From Phormidesmis priestleyi (GTDB taxonomy: Bacteria > Cyanobacteriota > Cyanobacteriia > Phormidesmidales > Phormidesmidaceae), in the NCBI GenBank assembly GCA_003242115.1, contig QBMP01000110.1, positions 6,953 through 12,838 of the forward strand: a stretch of DNA of 5,886 nt, in the 5' to 3' direction. Below the pieces are notes generated by a model. That model saw only the letters and a list, made by a program, of their open reading frames with translations, ran no database searches and was not told the DNA's origin. Below are positions 1 through 5,333 of the stretch, one piece after another. The position numbers and the translations under genes were made by a program. How positions within the stretch are numbered: the first letter of the stretch is position 1; each line of letters starts with the position of its first letter.

Positions 1-452
1 CGACGGCTGCGCCGATTTTAGCGGCGAGTGGGCTATCTTTAGAAGTACGAGATGGCCTGCGAGAGTGCAATTACGGCGAATGGGAAGGCAAGACTAAAGA
101 AGAGGTCGATAGCGCTTTTCACGATGATTACGTTCACTGGATGACAGAGCCTGCTTGGAATGCGCCCAAAGGCGGAGAAACTGCCGTGGAGGTGCGCAAT
201 CGGGCGATGTCGGTGATTGCAGAAATAGAAGAAAAGTATGTTGATGGCAATGTGCTGGTGGTTTCTCATCGAACGACGCTGCGAATTGTTTTGTGTAGTT
301 TGCTAGGGGTCGATTTGGGGCGCTATCGCGATCGCCTCGACTACCCAGCCGCTTCTTTGAGCGTGGTGAAATTTGGCAAATACGGGCCACTGCTAGAGCG
401 GATGGGCGATCGCGCCTACATGCCGCCAGCACTCCGCGCCAGAGAAAACTAG
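1..452 (+). CDS. Histidine phosphatase family protein (phosphoglycerate mutase-like), 3' part
   Basis: The reading frame is open from base 3 to the TAG at 450-452 and runs off the left edge, so the N-terminus with the phospho-accepting RHG motif is not seen. About 149 residues remain. They carry family landmarks in order: LRECNYGEWEGKT (the usual 'L.E..fG.WEG.t' block), PKGGETAVEVRNR, and VLVVSHRTTLRIVL, whose His (codon 267-269) fits the second catalytic histidine. These enzymes remove or transfer phosphate through a phosphohistidine intermediate in the cytoplasm. The substrate cannot be read from this fragment: phosphoglycerate, phosphoserine, alpha-ribazole phosphate or a sugar phosphate are all possible. 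An ATG at 141 exists, but the homology continues upstream of it, so it is not the start. The gene ends 21 nt before ackA on the same strand, so co-transcription is likely. Confidence 0.88.
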   Translation, partial: TAAPILAASGLSLEVRDGLRECNYGEWEGKTKEEVDSAFHDDYVHWMTEPAWNAPKGGETAVEVRNRAMSVIAEIEEKYVDGNVLVVSHRTTLRIVLCSLLGVDLGRYRDRLDYPAASLSVVKFGKYGPLLERMGDRAYMPPALRAREN

Positions 453-473
453 AGAAGGCTAATAACCAGAGCT

Positions 474-1730
474 ATGAACATTCTTGTGCTCAATGCAGGC
501 TCTAGCAGCCACAAAAGCCATCTGTATCAGCTAGGCGATTCGCAGCAGGGGGCGAACCAGACCTCACCGCAAGCCCCTTTATGGGAAGCGAAAATTGACT
601 GGCAACAGTCTCCTCCTTTGCTAACAGCAAAGGGAAAGGGTAAGACGGTGAAGCTTGAGCTGCCAGAAAGCGAACCGGAGAGAGAACTAGGGAGCGATTC
701 AAAGAGCGATCGCGCTGAGGCAATTGCTCAAATGCTGCATACGCTTCACCAGGGCGAAACGGCTGTGCTTAGCGAACTCAAAGAGATTGATGCGGTAGGG
801 CACCGAGTTGTTCACGGCGGGCGAGACTATCAGCAAAGTGTGTGGATAGATGAGGCGGTCAGAAAGGCAATTGCTGATCTTATTCCCCTAGCGCCCTCGC
901 ACAATCCCGCTAATCTTGAAGGCATCCAAGCGATTGACAAACTCTTAGGAGACATCCCTCAATACGCAGTCTTCGACACCGCCTTTCACAGCCAAATTCC
1001 AGAAGTTGCCGCGCTTTATCCAATTCCTCAAACTTGGACAGATTTGGGCATTCGTCGCTACGGCTTCCACGGCATTAGCCATCAATACTGCGCCCATCGC
1101 ACGGCGCAGTTACTGAATCGTCCGCTACCAGATCTGCGCTTAGTGATTGCTCACTTGGGCAATGGCTGTTCTCTGTCAGCGGTGCGCGATGGGCGCAGCA
1201 TAGATACCAGCATGGGCTTTACGCCAATGGAAGGCTTAATGATGGGCACTCGCTCAGGCAGCATCGATCCGGGCATTTTGCTTTATTTAATGAGAGAGCA
1301 AGGCTATACCTGCGAACAGCTTGATCATCAGCTTAATAAAGCTTCTGGATTAAAAGGCGTTTCGGAAATATCTGGCGATATGCGACAGCTTCAGCCTGCT
1401 ATTGGGCAAGGCAACGCCAACGCTAAGCTGGCCGTAGATATGTTCATTTATCGGTTAACGGCGGGCATTGCGGCGATGACGGCTAGCCTGAATGGGCTAG
1501 ATGCACTGGTATTTTCAGGTGGAATGGGTGAGAATGCGCCGCTGATTCGTCAGAGTGTTTGTAAATCGCTGGCTTTTTTAGGCATTGAAATCTTAGAAGA
1601 GAGAGATTTGGAGAATCAGGGCGATCGCATCATCTCTATCCCTGGTTCCAATATTTCCGTACTGGTAATTCATACCCAGGAAGAATGGCAGATTGCCCAA
1701 GAATACTGGTCGCTAAACTCATCTCGGTAG
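474..1730 (+). CDS. ackA: Acetate kinase
   Basis: This 418-residue cytoplasmic enzyme interconverts acetyl phosphate + ADP and acetate + ATP, the step paired with phosphotransacetylase. The whole family signature is present. The N-terminal LNAGSSS holds Asn7. GHRVVHGG (residues 109-116) holds Arg111. FDTAFH holds Asp168, matching the catalytic Asp148 of the Methanosarcina enzyme. RYGFHG holds His199, and HLGNG spans 227-231. GTRSGSIDPG holds Arg260, FSGGMGEN is present, and the C-terminal QEEWQIA has Glu403/404. The start reads SSSHKSHLY and PLWEAKIDW, a cyanobacterial variant of the usual SSSLKF. Residues about 20-75 are a little longer and more polar than in E. coli, within family range. 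The ATG at 474 puts Asn7 correctly in place; only a weak purine run (GAGAAGG, 452-458) precedes it. No pta is seen here, which is not odd because the two are often unlinked in cyanobacteria. Confidence 0.97.
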   Translation: MNILVLNAGSSSHKSHLYQLGDSQQGANQTSPQAPLWEAKIDWQQSPPLLTAKGKGKTVKLELPESEPERELGSDSKSDRAEAIAQMLHTLHQGETAVLSELKEIDAVGHRVVHGGRDYQQSVWIDEAVRKAIADLIPLAPSHNPANLEGIQAIDKLLGDIPQYAVFDTAFHSQIPEVAALYPIPQTWTDLGIRRYGFHGISHQYCAHRTAQLLNRPLPDLRLVIAHLGNGCSLSAVRDGRSIDTSMGFTPMEGLMMGTRSGSIDPGILLYLMREQGYTCEQLDHQLNKASGLKGVSEISGDMRQLQPAIGQGNANAKLAVDMFIYRLTAGIAAMTASLNGLDALVFSGGMGENAPLIRQSVCKSLAFLGIEILEERDLENQGDRIISIPGSNISVLVIHTQEEWQIAQEYWSLNSSR

Positions 1731-1788
1731 CGCCAAACGGGGTGTCTCACGGTCTGTTGCTTTACGAATCTTCGCGTTTCACTGAATT

Positions 1789-1817
1789 GCTATTTTATCG
1801 AAGATAATAGCTGTTTT
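1789..1817 (+). terminator. Possible rho-independent terminator after ackA
   Basis: GCTAT-(TT)-TATC at 1789-1799 pairs with GATAATAGC at 1803-1811 around a GAA loop. This makes nine base pairs with a two-base bulge, followed by TGTTTT. The stem is AT-rich, so termination may be partial. It lies 59 nt after the ackA stop and 32 nt before the next gene, where a terminator for the phosphatase-ackA transcript would be expected. A 5-bp hairpin (CTAGC 1822-1826 with GCTAG 1832-1836) follows just upstream of the next ATG; its role is unknown. Confidence 0.4.
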
Positions 1818-1848
1818 AACCCTAGCTATCGGCTAGAAAGCCCTAATT

Positions 1849-2715
1849 ATGCTGAATTTTCGCTTGGTTGAGACGGTGTTGGTTTGTGCGATCGCCACAA
1901 CTTCAGCCATTATAGTTCCTAAAGCCGCTCAGGCCGCAGCCCTTGCGCCCGCTTTTGACTCGCTAGCCAATGAACTAGCCAATGCACCGACCTATGAGCT
2001 GCCCAATGAACTGGCGAGTGAGCGATCGCTGCAACTCGCCCAATTCGCTCCGCTTAGTGCAAGGCAACTCTCCGTCACCGGCAACGGCACTGCCTCAACG
2101 CCTGCCGACAAAGCCGCCATCATTTTATCCTATGTGCTCAACTACTATCCTGAAGCTCCAAGCACTCCTAATACGCCCCCCCCTTTACCGCCCACTATCA
2201 AGGAAGCTGACTTACAACCCGTCAGAGATGCGCTAATTGCTGCTGGCGTTTCGGCTAGTGACATTAGTTTTGCGCCTGAAGCTTACAACACCCAATCATT
2301 ACGCATGATTATCCGCATCAATCGACCCACGCGTGAGCGTATCAATACCCTGATAGACGTAGCAAGTGCCGTTTCTGCTAAGGATAATCGGTTTTTCTTT
2401 AGTCCCGGCGGCGTAGTTTTTAGCGTGCAAGGCTGCGAGGCCGCCGCAGCAACTGCTCGTCAGGCCGCCATGACCAATGCTCGCGAACAGGCTACAGCAC
2501 TTGCCAGCACTGCTAACGTTCAATTCGGTGACATTCTCGCCGTCAGTGGCAGCACGACATGGCGAGCTACCTCACCCTATGCTTCGGTTTGCCCCACTAG
2601 CCTGGATGATTCTATCCGCAACGTGTCCCTATACGGCTCACAGCCTTACGATCCCTCGCAGCCCACTGAAGTTTTTGTAGAGAGCAGTATTTCGGTATCT
2701 TACGAAATTCAATAA
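1849..2715 (+). CDS. Exported SIMPL (DUF541) domain protein
   Basis: This 288-residue protein has an N-terminal signal peptide: a hydrophobic run at about 5-23, then PKAAQA with likely cleavage after Ala29, which places it in the periplasm or outside. Residues 30-72 are a low-complexity linker containing five tetrapeptide-like units. The SIMPL fold then begins with LSVTGNGTASTPADKAAIIL (74-93), matching the family's 'i.V.G.G....PD.A.i' strand. A Pro-rich loop (101-115) follows, then a helix/strand region to about 195. The alanine-rich helix QAAMTNAREQATALASTANV (205-224) before FGDILAVSG is typical of the family. Mature Cys196 and Cys248 could form a disulfide. SIMPL proteins are widespread but mostly uncharacterised; some bind partners at the cell envelope, and the role here is unknown. 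The ATG at 1849 gives an intact signal peptide; no strong Shine-Dalgarno is seen. It is probably transcribed alone. Confidence 0.88.
   Translation: MLNFRLVETVLVCAIATTSAIIVPKAAQAAALAPAFDSLANELANAPTYELPNELASERSLQLAQFAPLSARQLSVTGNGTASTPADKAAIILSYVLNYYPEAPSTPNTPPPLPPTIKEADLQPVRDALIAAGVSASDISFAPEAYNTQSLRMIIRINRPTRERINTLIDVASAVSAKDNRFFFSPGGVVFSVQGCEAAAATARQAAMTNAREQATALASTANVQFGDILAVSGSTTWRATSPYASVCPTSLDDSIRNVSLYGSQPYDPSQPTEVFVESSISVSYEIQ
1963..2022 (+). repeat. Degenerate 12-bp tandem repeat coding a tetrapeptide repeat
   Basis: Five 12-base units lie in frame in the SIMPL gene. The first two are nearly identical (CTAGCCAATGAA, CTAGCCAATGCA), the third is divergent, and the last two are CTGCCCAATGAA and CTGGCGAGTGAG. 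They encode LANE-LANA-PTYE-LPNE-LASE at residues 39-58, in the linker just after the signal peptide. The unit is a multiple of three, so gain or loss of copies would keep the frame. Confidence 0.75.
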
Positions 2716-2734
2716 AACAGGACGGCATTGAACA

Positions 2735-2792
2735 GCTATTTCTAAAGCAGAAAAGCCTTAAAAATAGCACTCAGAAATAGCAGTATTGTTTT
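2735..2792. terminator. Inverted repeat between convergent genes, possible terminator
   Basis: GCTATTTCT (2735-2743) is perfectly complementary to AGAAATAGC (2773-2781), and a T-containing stretch (ATTGTTTTG) follows on the + strand. An internal AAATAGC (2762-2768) could pair with the left arm instead, giving a shorter loop. The repeat fills the gap between the SIMPL stop and the end of the oppositely oriented M15 locus, so a shared terminator is plausible. The 29-nt loop of the longest pairing and the low GC content make it only moderately convincing. Confidence 0.4.
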
Positions 2793-2808
2793 GTCTAGAG
2801 AGTTGTTT

Positions 2809-3201
2809 TTAATACCCGTAAGACCAGCGGGCGTAGTAGCCCCGCGAATCAATATGGGTAAAGATAGAAGAACTCGCGAGTCCGCCGCGTGAACCCCACC
2901 AGCGGTTGAGTTCGGCATATACGTTGTAGGCATGAATGCCCACAACAACAAAATCAACGGCATCGCCTGCCATGTGACGAGAATAGATGGCTCCGCCTGC
3001 GGCCTTATTAGAAGCCGGATCGCGGTACCAAGAGTTGATACGGATGGGGCGGTTTCCCATCCGCGATCGCACTTCTTCCATCACCCGCGCTACCCGAATA
3101 ATGCCATAGACAATATCGCGGCTTTCGGGAATACGGCTACCGGAACAGGCTGTGGCTGAGCTGAAGAGCCTTGTCCAGGATTGTTGCCAGCGGGGTTGCC
3201 T
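2809..3201 (-). pseudogene. M15-type (D-Ala-D-Ala carboxypeptidase-like) zinc peptidase domain, frameshifted from its N-terminal part
   Basis: This frame is open from just after a TGA at 3204-3202 to the TAA at 2811-2809. M15-like sequence starts near 3141 with GSRIPESRDIVYGIIRVAR and runs about 110 residues to the end. INSWYRDPASNKAAGGA is the family core. The zinc ligands appear as the pair in SRHMAGDAVDF (His codon 2976-2974, Asp codon 2955-2953) and the His of FTHIDSRG (2856-2854). The C-terminal RGYYARWSYGY is also typical. These enzymes cut D-Ala peptide bonds in peptidoglycan. All visible metal ligands are intact, so the domain was recently functional or still is. It lacks its own convincing start: the first GTG/ATG (3084/3081) would cut off the first helix. 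It belongs to the same gene as the repeat-containing ORF at 3090-3890, read one frame over. Confidence 0.8.
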
Positions 3202-3890
3202 TCAACCACAATATCAGGGGCATAGGCATACCACTCTTTAATATTGCCAGGGCCAAGTCCTGTATTGGCTAGCACCACGCGCACATGATTGCCCGCTACT
3301 TTCTCATTTTCTGATAGCTCGAATGCAGTCCCGGTTTTCACAAATATCTTTTCGCTGCTCGAAAGCTGAGACGACAGTACTGGCCTGAGCTTGAATAGAG
3401 TATCGCTGATTACTCTGAGCGTCACCGCAGAGCCAGTAATTTCGACATCAGGCTGATAGGCGTACCAGGTGTTGCGATTGTAGGGGCCTAAGAATTTGTT
3501 TGCTAAAGCTACTTTGACGTGGTTGCTAGCAGCCGGTAAATAAGACTGCAAATCAAACTCAGTGCCGTTTTGGACAAAGGCTTTATCTGAGTCCGCTAGC
3601 TGCGAAGACAAAATCGGCTGTTGCTTAAACAGCGTGTCGCTAATCACCGTGAGCTGCACAGGCGAGGTTTGAATCTCAATATCGGGACTGTAGGCGTACC
3701 AAATTCGCTGATTGTTACCCAGGGTTTGATTCGCCAATACCAGGCGCGTGTGGTTCCCGTCAGCTTCTGTGTAAGAGATAATTTCAAACTCAGTTTGATT
3801 TTTGACAAAAACCTTTTCTGAATTAGAAAGCTCACTAGACAGCTTGGGGCTGAGCTTAAACAGCGTGTCGCTAATTACCTTTACTTTCAC
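3090..3890 (-). CDS. N-terminal part of the M15 peptidase gene: three tandem ~77-residue modules plus linker
   Basis: This ORF of 266 codons starts at a GTG (3890-3888). An in-frame TAG lies six codons upstream, so no earlier start is available, and AGGGAG sits 11 nt before the GTG. Residues 5-81, 82-159 and 160-231 are three copies of one module. Each opens VISDTLFK, continues 'LSS.L..S.K.FV..GT.F', then NH....LAN, and ends W-Y-A-Y-x-P-D. A linker rich in Gly, Pro, Gln and Ser follows (232-250). The last ~16 residues (VFPKAAILSMALFG and neighbours) look like out-of-frame readthrough of the M15 domain before the TAG at 3092-3090. The modules may be small beta-barrel, SH3-like binding domains for cell wall or glycan, but this is inference. 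There is no signal peptide or membrane segment, which is odd for a peptidoglycan enzyme. The intact protein would have been about 360 residues. Confidence 0.75.
   Translation of the reverse strand: MKVKVISDTLFKLSPKLSSELSNSEKVFVKNQTEFEIISYTEADGNHTRLVLANQTLGNNQRIWYAYSPDIEIQTSPVQLTVISDTLFKQQPILSSQLADSDKAFVQNGTEFDLQSYLPAASNHVKVALANKFLGPYNRNTWYAYQPDVEITGSAVTLRVISDTLFKLRPVLSSQLSSSEKIFVKTGTAFELSENEKVAGNHVRVVLANTGLGPGNIKEWYAYAPDIVVEGNPAGNNPGQGSSAQPQPVPVAVFPKAAILSMALFG
3093..3201 (-). other. Frameshift interval joining repeats and M15 domain
   Basis: The repeat frame is open until the TAG at 3092-3090 and the peptidase frame only from 3201 downward, so the change of frame must fall here. The linker reads well in the repeat frame to about 3150 and the peptidase homology in the other from 3141, which narrows it to roughly 3139-3160. 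The change equals one missing base (or a -1 slip). I see no X-XXY-YYZ slippery heptamer and no long homopolymer, so an indel in the genome or in the assembly is likelier than programmed frameshifting. Confidence 0.7.
3198..3878 (-). repeat. Three tandem copies of a ~231-bp coding repeat
   Basis: The copies run 3878-3648, 3647-3414 and 3413-3198, reading from the gene's start. They are clearly alike in protein: VISDTLFK is identical in all three, as are the LSS, FV, NH, LAN, LG and WYAY positions. The DNA has diverged, apart from patches such as the reverse complement of the VISDTLFK codons near 3860, 3630 and 3400. The duplication is therefore old and kept by protein-level selection rather than a recent expansion. 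Confidence 0.85.
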
Positions 3891-3901
3891 TGTAAGTTCG
3901 G

Positions 3902-3907
3902 CTCCCT
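3902..3907 (-). promoter_or_regulatory. Shine-Dalgarno for the GTG-started repeat/M15 gene
   Basis: AGGGAG on the minus strand, 11 nt upstream of the GTG at 3890. With the in-frame TAG just beyond it, this supports GTG as the true start. A TATATT hexamer (3908-3913) directly abuts it but is too close to act as the -10 box of a transcript that includes this site. Confidence 0.5.
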
Positions 3908-3996
3908 AATATACAGATGCGCAATTTTCAATAGCTGCCAGCAGGATAACCCGCTTACCGCTGATCTAAACCTTCAAGATTCAATCGCAAAGTTTG

Positions 3997-4017
3997 ACTG
4001 CAATGTCACTGCAATGT
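3997..4017. promoter_or_regulatory. Direct repeat ACTGCAATGT x2 with 11-bp period, candidate operator
   Basis: ACTGCAATGT occurs at 3997-4006 and again at 4008-4017, separated by one base. The copies therefore sit one helical turn apart, on the same face of the DNA. The pair lies 107-127 bp upstream of the GTG of the repeat/M15 gene in a non-coding gap. This spacing is what OmpR/PhoB-type response regulators use, but the bases themselves do not match a motif I recognise. No convincing promoter hexamers could be placed near it. Confidence 0.35.
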
Positions 4018-4026
4018 GTCTTAGTT

Positions 4027-4049
4027 AAAATAGCAAACCTTGCTCTATT
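4027..4049 (-). terminator. Second possible terminator of the rpoZ operon
   Basis: On the minus strand AAT-(AG)-AGCAA pairs with TTGCTATT across a GGT loop, giving eight base pairs with a two-base bulge, followed by TTAACT as a short T-run. It is 85 nt or more past the DUF1818 stop, behind the stronger hairpin at 4066-4091, so it could be a backup terminator. Confidence 0.35.
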
Positions 4050-4065
4050 TATAAACTTTGCCCAT

Positions 4066-4091
4066 AAAATTACCAGTGAAATTGCTGGTAA
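4066..4091 (-). terminator. Rho-independent terminator of the ispE-rpoZ-DUF1818 transcript
   Basis: On the minus strand TTACCAG (4091-4085) pairs perfectly with CTGGTAA (4076-4070) around an 8-nt loop and is followed by TTTTAT. It lies 42 nt after the DUF1818 stop. The 7-bp stem has three G-C pairs, so it is of moderate strength. No + strand gene reaches this point, so the minus-strand operon is the natural user. Confidence 0.5.
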
Positions 4092-4133
4092 AATCTGAGA
4101 TTTGTCATCAGCCAGCGGCAAATAGGACAATCG

Positions 4134-4511
4134 CTACTCACGCCATTGTCCAAAAGAAGGCTCTGCGATCGCTGCCAATAATTCAGGTACGATTGCAGCA
4201 GGCCAAGCCCCCTCACCGCGCCGTCCGCTGCGCAATATAAACCGTAAGCTATAAGCCGCCGGAAAGCCTTCAGCTTCTAGCCACAGAGCGGCGGTTTCTT
4301 GTTCGCAGCTCAGGCGCTCTTCATCCATTAGCTCACTGGCCATCGCTGCCATCGTCGCTTGCAGCTTTTGCACCCCTCGGCAGAAGTCAGCAAATTCAGC
4401 CGCCGTCAGCTCTATCGACCAGCTTTCGCCGGACAGCAGACCGCAAAATTCACTATTAGCAGGATTCCAGCCAATCCGCCAGCCTTCGCCCGATTTGATC
4501 TGACGGATCAT
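4134..4511 (-). CDS. DUF1818 family protein
   Basis: This is a 125-residue soluble protein with no signal peptide or membrane segment. I recognise it as cyanobacterial DUF1818 from its order of conserved blocks: IKSGEGWRIGWNP near the start, GLLSGESWSIELTAAEFADFCRG (24-46 region), a helix with MASELMDEERLSCE, then LWLEAEGFPAAYSLRFIL and GRRGEGAWP, and a final PELL helix. Its length matches the family. Function is unknown; the pattern (acidic, Trp-rich, mixed alpha/beta) gives no catalytic motif. It starts at ATG 4511, only 4 nt after the stop of the upstream gene, so translational coupling is likely. It is the last gene of the apparent ispE-rpoZ operon. I am confident of the family, not of any role. 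Confidence 0.85.
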   Translation of the reverse strand: MIRQIKSGEGWRIGWNPANSEFCGLLSGESWSIELTAAEFADFCRGVQKLQATMAAMASELMDEERLSCEQETAALWLEAEGFPAAYSLRFILRSGRRGEGAWPAAIVPELLAAIAEPSFGQWRE

Positions 4512-4515
4512 AACG

Positions 4516-5013
4516 TTATGAACTTACAGGTGCTGTAAAAGCTTCGTAGAGCCGGTTAACAAGGCGATCGCGCAACTCCCGACTCAGCCCTCGCACTGCC
4601 GTAATATCACCCTCTACCGGGTTTTGCCTCAGCCCGTAATCAGGGTAATCTTCCACTGAAATTGATTCAAACGCACCTAAATAATCCGCCAGCGTCAGCT
4701 TCCACTCAAACCGCAGATTGGTCAGCCGCTCTTTGGTATAAACGTGGTAGCGGACGAATCTGGACACCAGCGTATTGTCAGCCGCTGGTGAACCCGTTTC
4801 GTTGCTGATGTACTGGTTTTCGAGCGACAGCTCTGGAATCTGCGTATAGATTTGGGCGGCGATCGCAGCCGGATTTACCCGCCGCAATGGCGCAGGCTGA
4901 GCCTGTGCATTAAAAGCGCTGCCATTGACGCTTCCGAACGCGACTAACGCGATCGTCGTCATCACCGCCAAAATCAAGCTCAGCCAACGGTAACGAGTCG
5001 CCAATAGCTTCAT
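4516..5013 (-). CDS. Exported conserved cyanobacterial protein of unknown function
   Basis: This 165-residue protein has a clear N-terminal signal: basic MKLLATRYRW, a hydrophobic run at 11-29, then NAQA with likely cleavage after Ala38. It would act in the periplasm or thylakoid lumen, or stay anchored if uncleaved. The mature part has blocks that look strongly constrained: AAQIYTQIPELSLENQYISNETG (51-73 region), NTLVSRFVRYHVYTKER, FEWKLTLADYLGAFE, and a C-terminal arginine-rich helix (LSRELRDRLVNRLYEAF). It resembles proteins found across cyanobacteria, but I cannot name a function and see no enzyme motif or cysteine in the mature part. It starts at ATG 5013, 27 nt after the rpoZ stop, and ends 4 nt before the DUF1818 gene, so it is probably co-expressed with both. 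Confidence 0.8.
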   Translation of the reverse strand: MKLLATRYRWLSLILAVMTTIALVAFGSVNGSAFNAQAQPAPLRRVNPAAIAAQIYTQIPELSLENQYISNETGSPAADNTLVSRFVRYHVYTKERLTNLRFEWKLTLADYLGAFESISVEDYPDYGLRQNPVEGDITAVRGLSRELRDRLVNRLYEAFTAPVSS

Positions 5014-5024
5014 GAGTTTGCGTG

Positions 5025-5047
5025 CATTACTCGGCTTACATTACTCG
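5025..5047 (-). repeat. 9-bp direct repeat in the rpoZ/downstream gene junction
   Basis: CGAGTAATG (minus-strand reading) occurs at 5047-5039 and 5033-5025, with a 14-bp period. The first copy includes the rpoZ stop codon and the second lies 11 nt before the next ATG. It may be a small duplication scar; no function is evident. Confidence 0.5.
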
Positions 5048-5265
5048 CCAATAATCTCAGGCTGAGTCAGCTCATCAGACATTTCCATAATCGCTCTGAG
5101 CACCGGCTTCATTTTGGACTCATCAAGGCTATCAAATTCTTCAAACCGACGACGCTGAGCCCGACTAGCCACCTGCACCGTAATCCGATAGCGGTTAGAA
5201 GCAGCGCCGATAAGCTCTTCAGTGCGGCGCATTACTTGCTGATTATCAAAAGGAAGGCGCTTCAT
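5041..5265 (-). CDS. rpoZ: DNA-directed RNA polymerase omega subunit
   Basis: This encodes 74 residues, the usual size of cyanobacterial omega (also called Ycf61 in plastids). Omega binds the beta-prime subunit, aids core polymerase assembly and, in cyanobacteria, influences sigma-factor recruitment. [20 protein letters not shown] is the family core, and the end [22 protein letters not shown] is highly typical of cyanobacteria. I chose the ATG at 5265. The frame is open further to a TTG at 5325, but those extra 20 residues (containing NEPPKRTF) lie over a DNA repeat and find no match in the family as I know it. No Shine-Dalgarno is visible before the ATG. It lies 68 nt after ispE and 27 nt before an exported protein, all on the same strand. 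Confidence 0.95.
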   Translation of the reverse strand: MKRLPFDNQQVMRRTEELIGAASNRYRITVQVASRAQRRRFEEFDSLDESKMKPVLRAIMEMSDELTQPEIIGE

Positions 5266-5269
5266 AAAT

Positions 5270-5300
5270 GTTCGTTTAGGAGGTTCGTTTAGGTTCGTTG
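5270..5300 (-). repeat. Triplicated AAACGAAC-type repeat in the rpoZ leader
   Basis: On the minus strand CAACGAAC (5300-5293), AAACGAAC (5290-5283) and AAACGAAC (5277-5270) follow one another in the 35 nt before the rpoZ ATG. The last two are part of an 11-base perfect repeat, CCTAAACGAAC. They occupy the place where a Shine-Dalgarno would normally lie and contain none. They could bind a regulator or simply be an unstructured purine/A-rich leader. Confidence 0.55.
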
Positions 5301-5333
5301 CGAATACAAGCGACCAGTCTAGCAAACTTTGAG

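Noticed and set aside
94..432. 112-codon minus-strand ORF opposite the phosphatase
   Set aside because: Antisense to clear histidine-phosphatase motifs; composition is low in family-like features.
2809..3084. A free-standing 91-residue M15 protein starting at GTG 3084
   Set aside because: Clear M15 sequence (SRIPESRDIVYG) continues upstream in the same frame, so this start would delete the first helix. No good ribosome site is seen.
3093..3201. Programmed -1 frameshift signal
   Set aside because: No X-XXY-YYZ heptamer or homopolymer and no obvious following stem-loop; a simple indel explains it better.
3198..3878. CRISPR or mobile-element repeat
   Set aside because: The ~231-bp repeats are coding, diverged at DNA level and in frame, so they are protein modules; no spacers, inverted ends or transposase are present.
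3994..4031. + strand promoter TTGACT ... TAAAAT
   Set aside because: The spacing between hexamers is 26 bp, far from 17, and no + strand gene lies downstream.
4058..4240. 60-codon + strand ORF
   Set aside because: It overlaps the terminator and the antisense of the DUF1818 C-terminus; no family resemblance, biased composition, no ribosome site.
5266..5325. Longer rpoZ starting at TTG 5325 (94 residues)
   Set aside because: The extra 20 residues fall on a DNA repeat, use a rare start codon and make the protein longer than cyanobacterial omega; the ATG at 5265 gives the usual length.
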